Of a stretch of DNA of 64,000 nt, positions 8,277 to 16,182 are shown one piece after another. Below the pieces are notes generated by a model. The model made no database searches. It was not told where the DNA came from and saw nothing but the letters and a program-made list of their open reading frames with translations. This DNA is from Turicimonas muris. GTDB lineage: Bacteria > Pseudomonadota > Gammaproteobacteria > Burkholderiales > Burkholderiaceae_F. The stretch lies in contig NZ_NHMP01000002.1 of assembly GCF_002221595.1 (NCBI RefSeq), positions 62,001 to 126,000 on the forward strand. Reading direction: 5' to 3'. How positions within the stretch are numbered: position 1 is the stretch's first letter; each line of letters begins with the position of its first letter. Both the position numbers and the translations under genes were made by a program.

Positions 8277-8606
8277 AACAAGGATGAAAGCTAAGAAAAA
8301 GCCGACAACCCATACAAAGATAATCCACCAGAACGCATACCAGAACGTTCTAATCTGCCAAGTAAAGTGACTGGCCAAGTAAGTACCTTGCACGTCACTT
8401 CTTTTGACGTAGTTAATGATGACAGCAATAATGGACGGCCAACCGAATACGAATGCAGTGGCAATAGAGGCTCCGGAAAAAACTCCGAGCACAATGGAAA
8501 GGCCGTGCAGAAAATATACTATCTGCGTAACGGTAACTAAATTGCGAGGAACCTGATTAACCGGAAAATTCGGCTGCTGTTGGTCCATCACTTGATAATC
8601 GGACAT
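8241..8606 (-). pseudogene. Truncated second copy of the DUF4870-like gene, fused into the IS end
   Basis: The first 110 codons are identical to the full-length copy at 5532-5972. Translation then crosses the IS boundary at 8276 and adds 11 residues (PEFDTETPLFS) encoded by the inverted-repeat end before a stop. The fourth membrane helix is lost. This copy keeps the ancestral upstream region, so it may be expressed as a 121-residue chimera. Confidence 0.85.
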
Positions 8607-8818
8607 GGTTTACTCCATTAAATTCCAGGGTTCATTAAACACCAAAAATATCACTTGCTTTCTTTTGGAAGGTATTTTTAGGAACGTGATTTTATTGACT
8701 CTGGAAAAGTTCGGAAATTGAATTAAATCAAAACATCCTCTCACAAAAACTGCGTCTGTCCCCGTCTTCAATGATTCGTAGCTGGGCGCCATTGTAGGCC
8801 TTATTTTTATTAATTCCT
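8277..8818. repeat. 542-bp direct repeat, copy 2 (right flank of the IS)
   Basis: Partner of 5643-6184 with a constant offset of 2634 bases. Identity stops at 8819, where G replaces C, the first base of the IS in the other copy. Confidence 0.92.
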
Positions 8819-8985
8819 GGAAAGAACTTTCGAGATTCTTTCCTGATCTTTGTTTTCTTTGTTGACTCGTATTTTGTCCGCAACAAAATATAATTAATGC
8901 TTTCTCAATCGCAACTTAATATGAATATGGATACCCATATCTTCCTCATCATGAGATAATCCCGAGAAGATGTTTGGAGAAAACT

Positions 8986-9642
8986 ATGCGCGTTCTATTG
9001 GTTGAAGACGATGAAATGATCGGTGAGGCCGTCGTCGACGGGCTCAAATCGGAAGGCTATGCCGTTGACTGGGTGAAGGACGGGGGCTCTGCAACTATCG
9101 CTCTGGATACCACTTCATTCGGAATCGTAATTCTTGATCTTGGTCTCCCGGGCAAGGACGGACTTAATGTCTTAAAAGACATGAGACGCAAGAAAAACCA
9201 TACACCGGTTCTCATTACAACCGCCCGAGACACCGTTAATGACAAAATTGAAGGTCTCGATGCGGGAGCAGATGACTATCTTATTAAGCCTTATGATTTA
9301 GACGAATTAAATGCTCGTGTCAGAGCCCTTCTGAGGCGCTCTGCAGGACGTGCAGATCCAATCATCGAAAGAGGTCGTTTAACAATTAATCCAACTACTC
9401 GTGAAGTTTTATTTGACGGTCAATCCATCATCCTTTCAAGTAAAGAATATGCTCTGCTCTTTGCTCTGGCTGAAAGAAAAGGCATCGTTCTCTCGCGCGC
9501 TCAGTTGGAAGAAAAACTTTACAACTACGATTCCTTGATTGGCTCTAATGCTATTGAGGTTCATATCCACCACTTGCGGAAAAAACTCTCGGAAGACAGT
9601 ATTAAAACTGTCAGAGGCGTTGGCTATATTCTGGAGACCTAA
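8986..9642 (+). CDS. OmpR/PhoB-family response regulator (QseB/PmrA-like)
   Basis: 218 residues from the ATG at 8986, preceded by TTTGGAGAAAAC; a TTG 12 bases upstream is in frame but poorer. Receiver domain (1-115): acidic pocket EDD at 7-9, phosphoacceptor Asp51 in VILDLGLPG, Thr in LITTARD and Lys in YLIKPYD. The winged-helix DNA-binding domain follows (about 125-218) with VHIHHLRKKL and VRGVGYIL. The kinase gene starts directly after its stop, so the two form one operon. QseB-type regulators commonly control envelope or metal-stress genes; the signal here is unknown. Confidence 0.93.
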   Translation: MRVLLVEDDEMIGEAVVDGLKSEGYAVDWVKDGGSATIALDTTSFGIVILDLGLPGKDGLNVLKDMRRKKNHTPVLITTARDTVNDKIEGLDAGADDYLIKPYDLDELNARVRALLRRSAGRADPIIERGRLTINPTTREVLFDGQSIILSSKEYALLFALAERKGIVLSRAQLEEKLYNYDSLIGSNAIEVHIHHLRKKLSEDSIKTVRGVGYILET

Positions 9643-11013
9643 TTGTTCTCCATCCGAAAACGGCTTCTAGCGTCCGTTATTGTCGTTCTTTTATTCAGCA
9701 CCTTCTGTGAAGGTCTTGCTACCTATTTTGCCGTTCAGCAGCAGGTCGACAGGCTTCTGGACAATTCCTTAAAGCAGGTTGCGCTTTCGCTCAACTCCAT
9801 CCACAGCGGAGAAATCCCTTTTCTAAAAAAAGGTGCTCTTCTACCTGCTGATGATAGTCTGGTGGTACAAATTCATGATCCCATCAGCGGAATAACCTTT
9901 ATCTCCCGCAATATGGAGAAACTGCCGATAGCTGAACGAACCGGCTTTTCGGATATTCTCATCGACGGCCGACCCTGGAGGCTTTATACCTCTCAAAACT
10001 TTACAGGTCAGATTGTGGAAGTGGCTCAGCCAGCCGTTCTGAGAAGCGAGGTCGCCATTAAAACCGCCAAACCTATCCTTATTCCGCTGGTAGTAGCTGT
10101 TCCGGTGATCGCTTTGATTCTATGGATTTTCATCCGTCACGGATTCTCGAGCCTTGAGGGAGCTTCCCGGGCCATTGCCAGACGCTCTCCTACCTCCCTG
10201 CAGCCTCTTTCTATGAAAGGGATGCCTGTAGAGTTAGCCCCTTTGGTAAATTCTTTGAACGATTTGCTCGCTCGCCTATCCGACAGTTTCAAACTGCAAA
10301 GCCGTTTTGCCTCCGACGCTGCCCATGAATTAAGAACGCCTCTGACGGCCCTAAATCTTCAAATTCAACTGGCAGAAAGAGCTAAAACCGAAGAAGCCAA
10401 GGCAAAAGCATTCGGACGCTTAAAAGAAGGCATTAAAAGAGCAACCCGTCTTGTAACTCAGTTGCTGACGATGGCGCGTTTAGATCCGGACAATTCCGAA
10501 AAACCTATGGCGCCACTAGACCTTCATGCATTGGCAACAAGCATCCAAGATGAAATCAGCGTAGTCGCTGAACAAAAGGGCATTGAGATTTCGACCCTCG
10601 AAAAAAGCAAAGCGATTGTTTTCGGCAATAAAGATGCTTTACAGCTCATGATCACAAATCTGTGCGATAACGCCATTCGATATACGCCTAAAGGCGGCCA
10701 CATCAGAATTGCGACCGGCATCGAGGACGGCAACGGTATTGTTGAAGTCTCAGACGACGGTCCCGGCATCCCGGAGTCCGAAAGAGCAAGAATTTTTGAA
10801 AGGTTCTATCGTGTCGAAGGAACAAAAACAATCCCGGGAACCGGCATCGGTCTGGCAATTGTCAGACGAGTTGCAGAACTGCACGGCGGCAAACCGTCGC
10901 TAGAAGACGGTCTGGACGGGAAAGGCATCACATTTAAGATTTCTTTTCCCGCGACCCAAAAACAGAGATCCGAAAATCAGGACGAAGCTGACGACGAATA
11001 TTCTGATAACTAG
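9643..11013 (+). CDS. Sensor histidine kinase (QseC/PmrB-like)
   Basis: 456 residues beginning with TTG at 9643, immediately after the regulator's TAA. An N-terminal membrane helix (10-32), a periplasmic sensor segment of about 115 residues and a second helix (about 145-166) come first. A HAMP-like linker leads to the H-box SDAAHELRTPLTAL with the phospho-His, the N-box NLCDNAIRYTP, and ATP-lid motifs DDGPGIP and GTGIGLAI. It would phosphorylate the adjacent regulator. The C-terminal tail is acidic. Confidence 0.93.
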   Translation: MFSIRKRLLASVIVVLLFSTFCEGLATYFAVQQQVDRLLDNSLKQVALSLNSIHSGEIPFLKKGALLPADDSLVVQIHDPISGITFISRNMEKLPIAERTGFSDILIDGRPWRLYTSQNFTGQIVEVAQPAVLRSEVAIKTAKPILIPLVVAVPVIALILWIFIRHGFSSLEGASRAIARRSPTSLQPLSMKGMPVELAPLVNSLNDLLARLSDSFKLQSRFASDAAHELRTPLTALNLQIQLAERAKTEEAKAKAFGRLKEGIKRATRLVTQLLTMARLDPDNSEKPMAPLDLHALATSIQDEISVVAEQKGIEISTLEKSKAIVFGNKDALQLMITNLCDNAIRYTPKGGHIRIATGIEDGNGIVEVSDDGPGIPESERARIFERFYRVEGTKTIPGTGIGLAIVRRVAELHGGKPSLEDGLDGKGITFKISFPATQKQRSENQDEADDEYSDN

Positions 11014-11015
11014 TT

Positions 11016-11162
11016 CTAGAGTTTATTGGATACAGCAGTTGCGCCTTTATTGATTCCTTCTCCAGCGGCGGAGACGTCTTTACCAATACCTTTTACAGTA
11101 TTGCACCCTGCGATAGCAAGAACGAATGCAACGAGAATTGCTGTAATTCCAAACTTTTTCAT
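11016..11162 (-). CDS. Entericidin-like small lipoprotein
   Basis: 48 residues, MKKFGITAILVAFVLAIAGC then NTVKGIGKDVSAAGEGI and a short tail. The lipobox ends at Cys20 (AIAGC), so the mature peptide is a lipid-anchored 29-mer. The CNTVKGIGKDV pattern is that of the entericidin A/B family. An AAAGGAATT ribosome-binding site precedes the ATG. It lies on the strand opposite the kinase gene, ending three bases after it, and is the second of two tandem paralogues. Confidence 0.88.
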   Translation of the reverse strand: MKKFGITAILVAFVLAIAGCNTVKGIGKDVSAAGEGINKGATAVSNKL

Positions 11163-11205
11163 AATAATTCCTTTCGGATAAGTTAATTGTTCGGACTAAA
11201 ACGCA

Positions 11206-11352
11206 TTACATCTTATTTTGAACTGCTGTAGCAGCTGAATCTATATCACCGCCAACCGCAGAAACATCTTGGCCTACGCCCTTAACGGTATTGCAAGCGG
11301 TCAAACCTAGGCAAAGCATTGCTGCAGCCAGCAGACAAACAACTTTTTTCAA
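11206..11352 (-). CDS. Entericidin-like small lipoprotein (paralogue), TTG start
   Basis: 48 residues beginning with TTG (MKKVVCLLAAAMLCLGLTAC), lipobox Cys20, then NTVKGVGQDVSAVGGDI. It has the same length and pattern as the downstream gene at 11016-11162, so a tandem duplication is likely. GAGAGGC lies upstream of the TTG. In enterobacteria the EcnA/EcnB pair has been described as antidote and bacteriolytic lipoproteins; whether that applies here is unknown. Confidence 0.85.
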   Translation of the reverse strand: MKKVVCLLAAAMLCLGLTACNTVKGVGQDVSAVGGDIDSAATAVQNKM

Positions 11353-11605
11353 TTTAAGCCTCTCATTAAAAATGTCTATATCTCGGATATTAATTTTTAG
11401 TTGCCTGCTAAAAAACTTTTTTCATCCAATACGGGGACATGTGTGCCTTGAGGAGAACTTGCAGACGGGTTTTACAGACAGTTTTGTATTTGCGCTAAAA
11501 GGCATAATTGCTTACAGAGATCTCAATTTTCTTAAGCCAAATTTAAGAAATTTTATTGATGATGAAACGATAGAACTTTTTACAAATTAGAAGAGTAAAA
11601 CACTT

Positions 11606-13069
11606 ATGACTTCTACTTCTCTTAAAAGATCACTCGTTGCTTCTGCTGTTGCATTCTCTTTTGTTTTTTCCTCAGCAGCGGCCCTAGGTACGTTTCTTCC
11701 TACTGCAAACGCTCAGGAAGTCAGTCCGACTCAACTCATTGCAGCTTTACCTGATTTCTCTAAGTTAGTGGAAGATAATGGCAAAGCAGTTGTCAGCATC
11801 GAAACACTGAAAAAAGCCAAAAAAGTTACAAAAAACAAACGTCCGAGAGGTCAAGATCCGTTCGAAGAACTAAGAAAATTCGGCTTCCCCTTCCCGTTCG
11901 GCGATGATTTCCCAAGCTTCGGCACTCCCGAAAGACACGGCCAGGGGTCAGGCTTCATTATTTCTCCTGACGGCTATATTCTGACCAACCATCACGTTGT
12001 TGACGGTGCGGATGAGCTCACCGTTCATCTCACAGATAAAAGGAAACTCAAGGCCAAAGTCATCGGCAGCGATCAAAAGACCGACGTAGCAGTCATCAAG
12101 ATTGAAGCTAAAGACTTGCCCACAGTCAAAATCGGAAACTCCGATAAGGTAAAAGTCGGTGAATGGGTTGCCGCTATTGGAGCGCCATTCGGTTTAGACA
12201 ACACCGTCACAGCCGGTATCGTTTCAGCCAAAAGCCGTAATCTGCCGGATGATCAGTTCGTCCCGTTTATTCAGACTGACGTGGCTGTTAACCCCGGAAA
12301 CTCCGGCGGTCCGCTCTTCAATATGAAAGGTGAAGTCATCGGCATCAACTCTCAGATTTTCTCCACCTCGGGCGGCTTCATGGGCTTGTCTTTTGCGATT
12401 CCTATTGACTTAGCAATCCAAATCAAAGACCAGCTAATCAAAGACGGAAAGGTCTCCAGGGGCAGAATCGGCGTAATGATGCAAGCGATGACTCCTGAAT
12501 TGGCTAAAAGCTTCGGATTGAAAGACGAAAAAGGTGCCTTAGTCGTTCAGATTGAAGAGAAAGGCCCTGCAGAAAAAGCCGGTATGAAAGAAGGAGATGT
12601 CATCATTGAATTCAACGGCCAGAAGATTGACGAAATGGCCAAGCTTTCTCAAGCTGTCGCCGCAACCAAGCCGGGTTCAAAGGTGAAGGTTATCGTCCTC
12701 CGAGAAGGGAAACCGACTGAATTAACAATGACTGTCGATGAAATGCCTGTAGACGGCAAACTTAACTTCAAGAACACAGCACCGTCTAACTCTTCCGTTG
12801 ATCGTTTAGGACTGTCTACACGTCCGCTCAATGATCTGGAAAAGAAAAAGCATTCTTCCGGTATTGTTGTTGACACGGTTGAAGGCCCCGCTGCAGAAGC
12901 CGGTATTCAAACCGGAGATATCATTCTCAGCGCAGGCGGCAAGAAACTTAAAACCGCTGACGATTTAAAGAAAGTATTGGAAAAAGCCGGTACTTCCATT
13001 CCTCTTCTGATTGACAGAAAAGGTCAAAGAATCTTCGTTCCGGTTCCTCTTGAAACCGAGAAAAAATAA
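11606..13069 (+). CDS. degP: Do/HtrA-family periplasmic serine protease
   Basis: 487 residues. A signal peptide ends near residue 36 (TANAQ). The trypsin-like domain has His130 in LTNHHVVDG, Asp160 in KTDVAVIKI and Ser233 in NPGNSGGPLF, an intact catalytic triad. Two PDZ domains follow (about 275-370 and 390-485). It degrades or refolds damaged envelope proteins. The nearby two-component system and entericidins suggest an envelope-stress neighbourhood, though this gene has its own 250-base upstream region. DegP, DegQ and MucD cannot be separated from sequence alone. Confidence 0.95.
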   Translation: MTSTSLKRSLVASAVAFSFVFSSAAALGTFLPTANAQEVSPTQLIAALPDFSKLVEDNGKAVVSIETLKKAKKVTKNKRPRGQDPFEELRKFGFPFPFGDDFPSFGTPERHGQGSGFIISPDGYILTNHHVVDGADELTVHLTDKRKLKAKVIGSDQKTDVAVIKIEAKDLPTVKIGNSDKVKVGEWVAAIGAPFGLDNTVTAGIVSAKSRNLPDDQFVPFIQTDVAVNPGNSGGPLFNMKGEVIGINSQIFSTSGGFMGLSFAIPIDLAIQIKDQLIKDGKVSRGRIGVMMQAMTPELAKSFGLKDEKGALVVQIEEKGPAEKAGMKEGDVIIEFNGQKIDEMAKLSQAVAATKPGSKVKVIVLREGKPTELTMTVDEMPVDGKLNFKNTAPSNSSVDRLGLSTRPLNDLEKKKHSSGIVVDTVEGPAAEAGIQTGDIILSAGGKKLKTADDLKKVLEKAGTSIPLLIDRKGQRIFVPVPLETEKK

Positions 13070-13084
13070 GCTGATACGATAGCG

Positions 13085-13118
13085 ATAAGGCCTGTGGGAT
13101 GCAGGCCTTATTTATTTT
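13085..13118. terminator. Bidirectional terminator between the protease gene and menE
   Basis: A 10-bp perfect stem (13085-13094 with 13102-13111) is followed by TTATTTTT on the plus strand. The menE stop codon lies inside the right arm. Confidence 0.85.
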
Positions 13119-14457
13119 TGGCGGTGTAGTGAAGAACTTCAAAAGTCAGCCCTTCAAGAACCTCGGGTCTGCGGTTTAGTTTGCCGGAAGCATTAACAGG
13201 GAGCTGCCGGACCCAAGAAATAAGTCGAGGAGACTTGTAGGTTGCAAGTACGTTGGACAAACCAAAAACAATATCCTTTGCCTCGGGCTTACTGGCCTCA
13301 TTCTCGGGAACTAGAAGTGCTGTAACGATAGCTCCCCAAGTTTCGTCCGGTTTGCCGAGAACCAAAGCCTGCTTAATACCCGGAATGTTCTCCAGTGCTT
13401 CTTCAACTTCCTGCGGATACACATTGTCCCCGCCGGAAAGGATAACGTCTTTTGCTCGTCCTTTGACGTAGACGTACCCTTCTTCGTCGATGTGTCCTAA
13501 ATCTCCGGAATCAAACCATCCGTTTTCATCCTTAGTTTCTCTTCCCCAATAACCCTCAAGGAGCATCGGTCCTCTTATCAATACCCGGCCGTCAACGATT
13601 TTTATCTCGGCCCCGGGATTGATTTTGCCGTTGCCTTTGGTGATGGAGTATCTCATCTCAAAAGGCGTACTGACGACGTTACTCGCGGTCTCAGTCATGC
13701 CGTAAGTCATCACGAGAGGAAGATGACGTTCAAAAGCCAGTTTTCGTGATTTGTCAGAAGTTGCAGCTCCCCCAACCAAGAAGGTTTTAAAGTTTTTACT
13801 CGGGCGCCACTCAGGACAATCCTCCAGTACCTTTATCAGCATTGTAGGAACGATAGACGACAAAGTAACTCCGTCCCTATCCCAGCTCTCCGTATAGGCC
13901 TTAGCAGAGAATTTAGGAGCAAAAGAGATTGCGGTGCGGGCAATCAAACTGCGGCTGACAATAGAAAAACCTCCGATTCGAGCCGGGGCAATACTTAGCT
14001 GCCAAACATCACCTTCTTCCAAAGGAATATTCTTGGCACTTGACTGAGCACTGCTGATAAGAGCTTTTCTGGTCAGAATGGTCGCTTTGGGCTTCCCGGT
14101 TGTTCCGGAAGTAAAAACAATAATTGCAGTGTCTTCTGGAAGCGGATCGGTGAAAGTATCGACTTGAGCCAAGAACCTTTGCTTTTCCGTCTCGGTAAGA
14201 GACGGATGAAGGACAAGAATGGGAGTATGGAGCTCTAGCAGGGCATAAACCGAAACCAAGGAATCCGTATTAGGATGGACGACCAAAGGATAAATTTTGG
14301 TACGTCCTTCTTGTTCAATCTCAGCAATTCGTTGTTCGACTAATTCTGCCAGTTGAGAAAAAGACAAGTCTCCCCCTTCAGCGAGGCTCCTTCTAATAGC
14401 CAAACGCTGGGGGAATTCCTCTGCTGCTCTCCTGACAGATAAAAGGTCGAGTGTCAT
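13108..14457 (-). CDS. menE: o-Succinylbenzoate-CoA ligase (menaquinone synthesis)
   Basis: 449 residues of the adenylate-forming enzyme family. The P-loop-like motif IIVFTSGTTGKPKATILT lies near residue 112; MTYGMTETASNV, WFDSGDLGHIDEEGYVYVKGR and a late GKLNRRP lysine motif follow in order. It activates o-succinylbenzoate with ATP and CoA. The start lies 10 bases after the menB stop, which argues strongly for MenE rather than another acyl-CoA ligase. The N-terminal part is slightly shortened relative to many ligases. Confidence 0.88.
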   Translation of the reverse strand: MTLDLLSVRRAAEEFPQRLAIRRSLAEGGDLSFSQLAELVEQRIAEIEQEGRTKIYPLVVHPNTDSLVSVYALLELHTPILVLHPSLTETEKQRFLAQVDTFTDPLPEDTAIIVFTSGTTGKPKATILTRKALISSAQSSAKNIPLEEGDVWQLSIAPARIGGFSIVSRSLIARTAISFAPKFSAKAYTESWDRDGVTLSSIVPTMLIKVLEDCPEWRPSKNFKTFLVGGAATSDKSRKLAFERHLPLVMTYGMTETASNVVSTPFEMRYSITKGNGKINPGAEIKIVDGRVLIRGPMLLEGYWGRETKDENGWFDSGDLGHIDEEGYVYVKGRAKDVILSGGDNVYPQEVEEALENIPGIKQALVLGKPDETWGAIVTALLVPENEASKPEAKDIVFGLSNVLATYKSPRLISWVRQLPVNASGKLNRRPEVLEGLTFEVLHYTAKNK

Positions 14458-14467
14458 GAAACAGAGT

Positions 14468-15322
14468 TTACGGAAGACGAGGAAACTTCTTGAAGTTAGG
14501 ACGGCGTTTTTCCAAGAAAGCTTCTTTACCTTCTTTACCTTCTTCGGTCATGTAGAAAAGCAATGTCGCATTTCCGGCCAACTCCTGCAAACCAGCCTGG
14601 CCGTCGCAGTCAGCATTCAAAGCAGACTTCAAGCAGCGGATGGCAAGCGGAGAATTGGCAAGAATTTCTCTGCACCACTGAACGGTTTCAGCTTCAAGAT
14701 CTTCGTACGGAACAACCTTGTTGACCAACCCCATGTCCAAAGCTTCTTTAGCATCGTAGAAGCGGGCCAAGAACCAAATTTCACGAGCTTTCTTCTGCCC
14801 AACAATTCTAGCCATATAAGATGCGCCCCACCCTCCGTCAAAAGAGCCGACCTTAGGACCTGTCTGACCGAATCTGGCGTTGTCCGCTGCGATAGTCAGG
14901 TCGCAAATCATATGCAGAACATGACCGCCGCCTACGCACCATCCTGCAACCATCGCAATAACGGGTTTCGGACAAGTTCTGATTTGTCTTTGGAAATCTA
15001 AAACGTTCAAACGAGGTACCCCGTCGGAACCGACATAACCTCCGGTACTTCTAACCTTCTGGTCTCCGCCGGAACAGAACGCATCTTTGCCTTGACCGGT
15101 CAAAATGATCACGCCGACATTTTCATCGTCTCTGGCATCGGCCAAAGCCTGTTCCATTTCTCGGACGGTCAGAGGACGGAAAGCGTTTCTGACTTGGGGA
15201 CGATTAATCGTGATCTTGGCAATGCCTTCATCACTTTTTTCGTAAATGATATCTTCGAAGTCTTTTACCTTTTTCCATTCAGGAATTTTCGGCAGTGAAG
15301 AAGTGTCTAATTGAGGCTGCAT
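14468..15322 (-). CDS. menB: 1,4-Dihydroxy-2-naphthoyl-CoA synthase
   Basis: 284 residues of the crotonase fold. [17 protein letters not shown] and [20 protein letters not shown] form the oxyanion hole, and [20 protein letters not shown] is the MenB-specific segment. The C-terminal NPNFKKF-type tail ([12 protein letters not shown]) is also characteristic. It closes the second ring of the menaquinone head group. First gene of a menB-menE operon. Together with ubiE at 32746-33525 it shows that the cell makes menaquinone, consistent with anaerobic respiration. Confidence 0.97.
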   Translation of the reverse strand: MQPQLDTSSLPKIPEWKKVKDFEDIIYEKSDEGIAKITINRPQVRNAFRPLTVREMEQALADARDDENVGVIILTGQGKDAFCSGGDQKVRSTGGYVGSDGVPRLNVLDFQRQIRTCPKPVIAMVAGWCVGGGHVLHMICDLTIAADNARFGQTGPKVGSFDGGWGASYMARIVGQKKAREIWFLARFYDAKEALDMGLVNKVVPYEDLEAETVQWCREILANSPLAIRCLKSALNADCDGQAGLQELAGNATLLFYMTEEGKEGKEAFLEKRRPNFKKFPRLP

Positions 15323-15648
15323 CTATTCAATCCTTTTTGATAGAACCAAGATATTAATCGTTATTTGCATGCAATTCCATCGATTGGATAGATCACTTCC
15401 CGAAAACTCGACATCTAAGTGTCAACATTTTTTTCTCTGCATTAACAATGACTTCCAACTAAGTTCTTCAATTATCGGATTGTGTGATTCAATTTACTCG
15501 GAGTCAGAGTAAAAAAAGATCACAACTCCAAACAATTGCAGCCCCTAACTCTTTGTTCTCAATTGCAAAAGGGCCAAGAACAAACATCCTCAGCCTTTGT
15601 GAAAAATTCTTTTTAGTGCTTCTTCGGTAAAGCACTAATCAAGGTCAA
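15323..15648. other. Intergenic region upstream of menB
   Basis: No gene visible. It should carry the menB promoter (read leftwards) and, at its left end, the terminator of the flavoprotein fragment. Confidence 0.4.
15602..15637 (-). terminator. Terminator of the flavoprotein fragment
   Basis: TAGTGCTT (15614-15621) pairs with AAGCACTA (15630-15637); on the minus strand it is followed by a T-rich run with one break. Confidence 0.7.
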
Positions 15649-16182
15649 TTAAGCTTCAAACTGCATAGATTTGACTGACTTATCAATGTCACCGCCGGCA
15701 GCCATAATGCCCGCTAAACGGCCGAATGTAAGGCAGCGGCCGTGGTTCATACCCGGACAGATTGTTGGGTAGTCGTCGGAACCGAAGTATTCGCCGGCTG
15801 CTGCACCGCAAACATACAAGCCTTCGATTGGTTTGTCGTTAACATCCAAGACCAACAGTGACGGATCAGTATGGAGGCCCCCGCTCATTGCCAATAAGGA
15901 GCTGGAAAGTTTGCCGGCATAGAACGGTGCCTTGAGGATTGGAGTCATCAAGACTTTGCGCTTACCGAAGTCTTCGTCAACGCCCTTTTCGCACAATTCG
16001 TTGTAACGGGCAACTGTCTTCTTCAAACCTTCAGCCGGAATTCCCATCTTCTGAGCTAGTTCGTCGAGAGAATTGGCTTTGCCGTCTTTGATGTGCTGGT
16101 CTTGAGTTGCTTTTTCAACGTCTTTATTCCAACCGGCACCGTTTTTGAGAAGTTGAAAAAACTTGATCATCGCGAGAATCAT
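15649..16182 (-). pseudogene. Truncated FAD_binding_2 reductase, C-terminal fragment
   Basis: 177 residues. It contains the cap and second FAD segment of a fumarate-reductase-like flavoprotein: LDELAQKMGIPAEGLKKTV, GGLHTDPSLLVLD, then GLYVCGAAAGEYFGSDDYP and NHGRCLTFGRLAG. The N-terminal Rossmann motif, signal peptide and substrate-site half are absent. The reading frame begins at the end of the IS607 tnpB gene, which overlaps it by 4 bases, so the element or an associated rearrangement removed the 5' part. I found no missing 5' half on the other side of the IS within this window. Confidence 0.85.

Noticed and set aside
8862-8894. TTGACT and TATAAT pair before the response regulator
   Set aside because: The 21-base spacer is too long for a standard sigma-70 promoter, so I do not list it as a promoter.
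11291-11590. 99-codon plus-strand frame before the HtrA gene
   Set aside because: It overlaps the second entericidin gene on the other strand, has no ribosome-binding site and looks like leader sequence.
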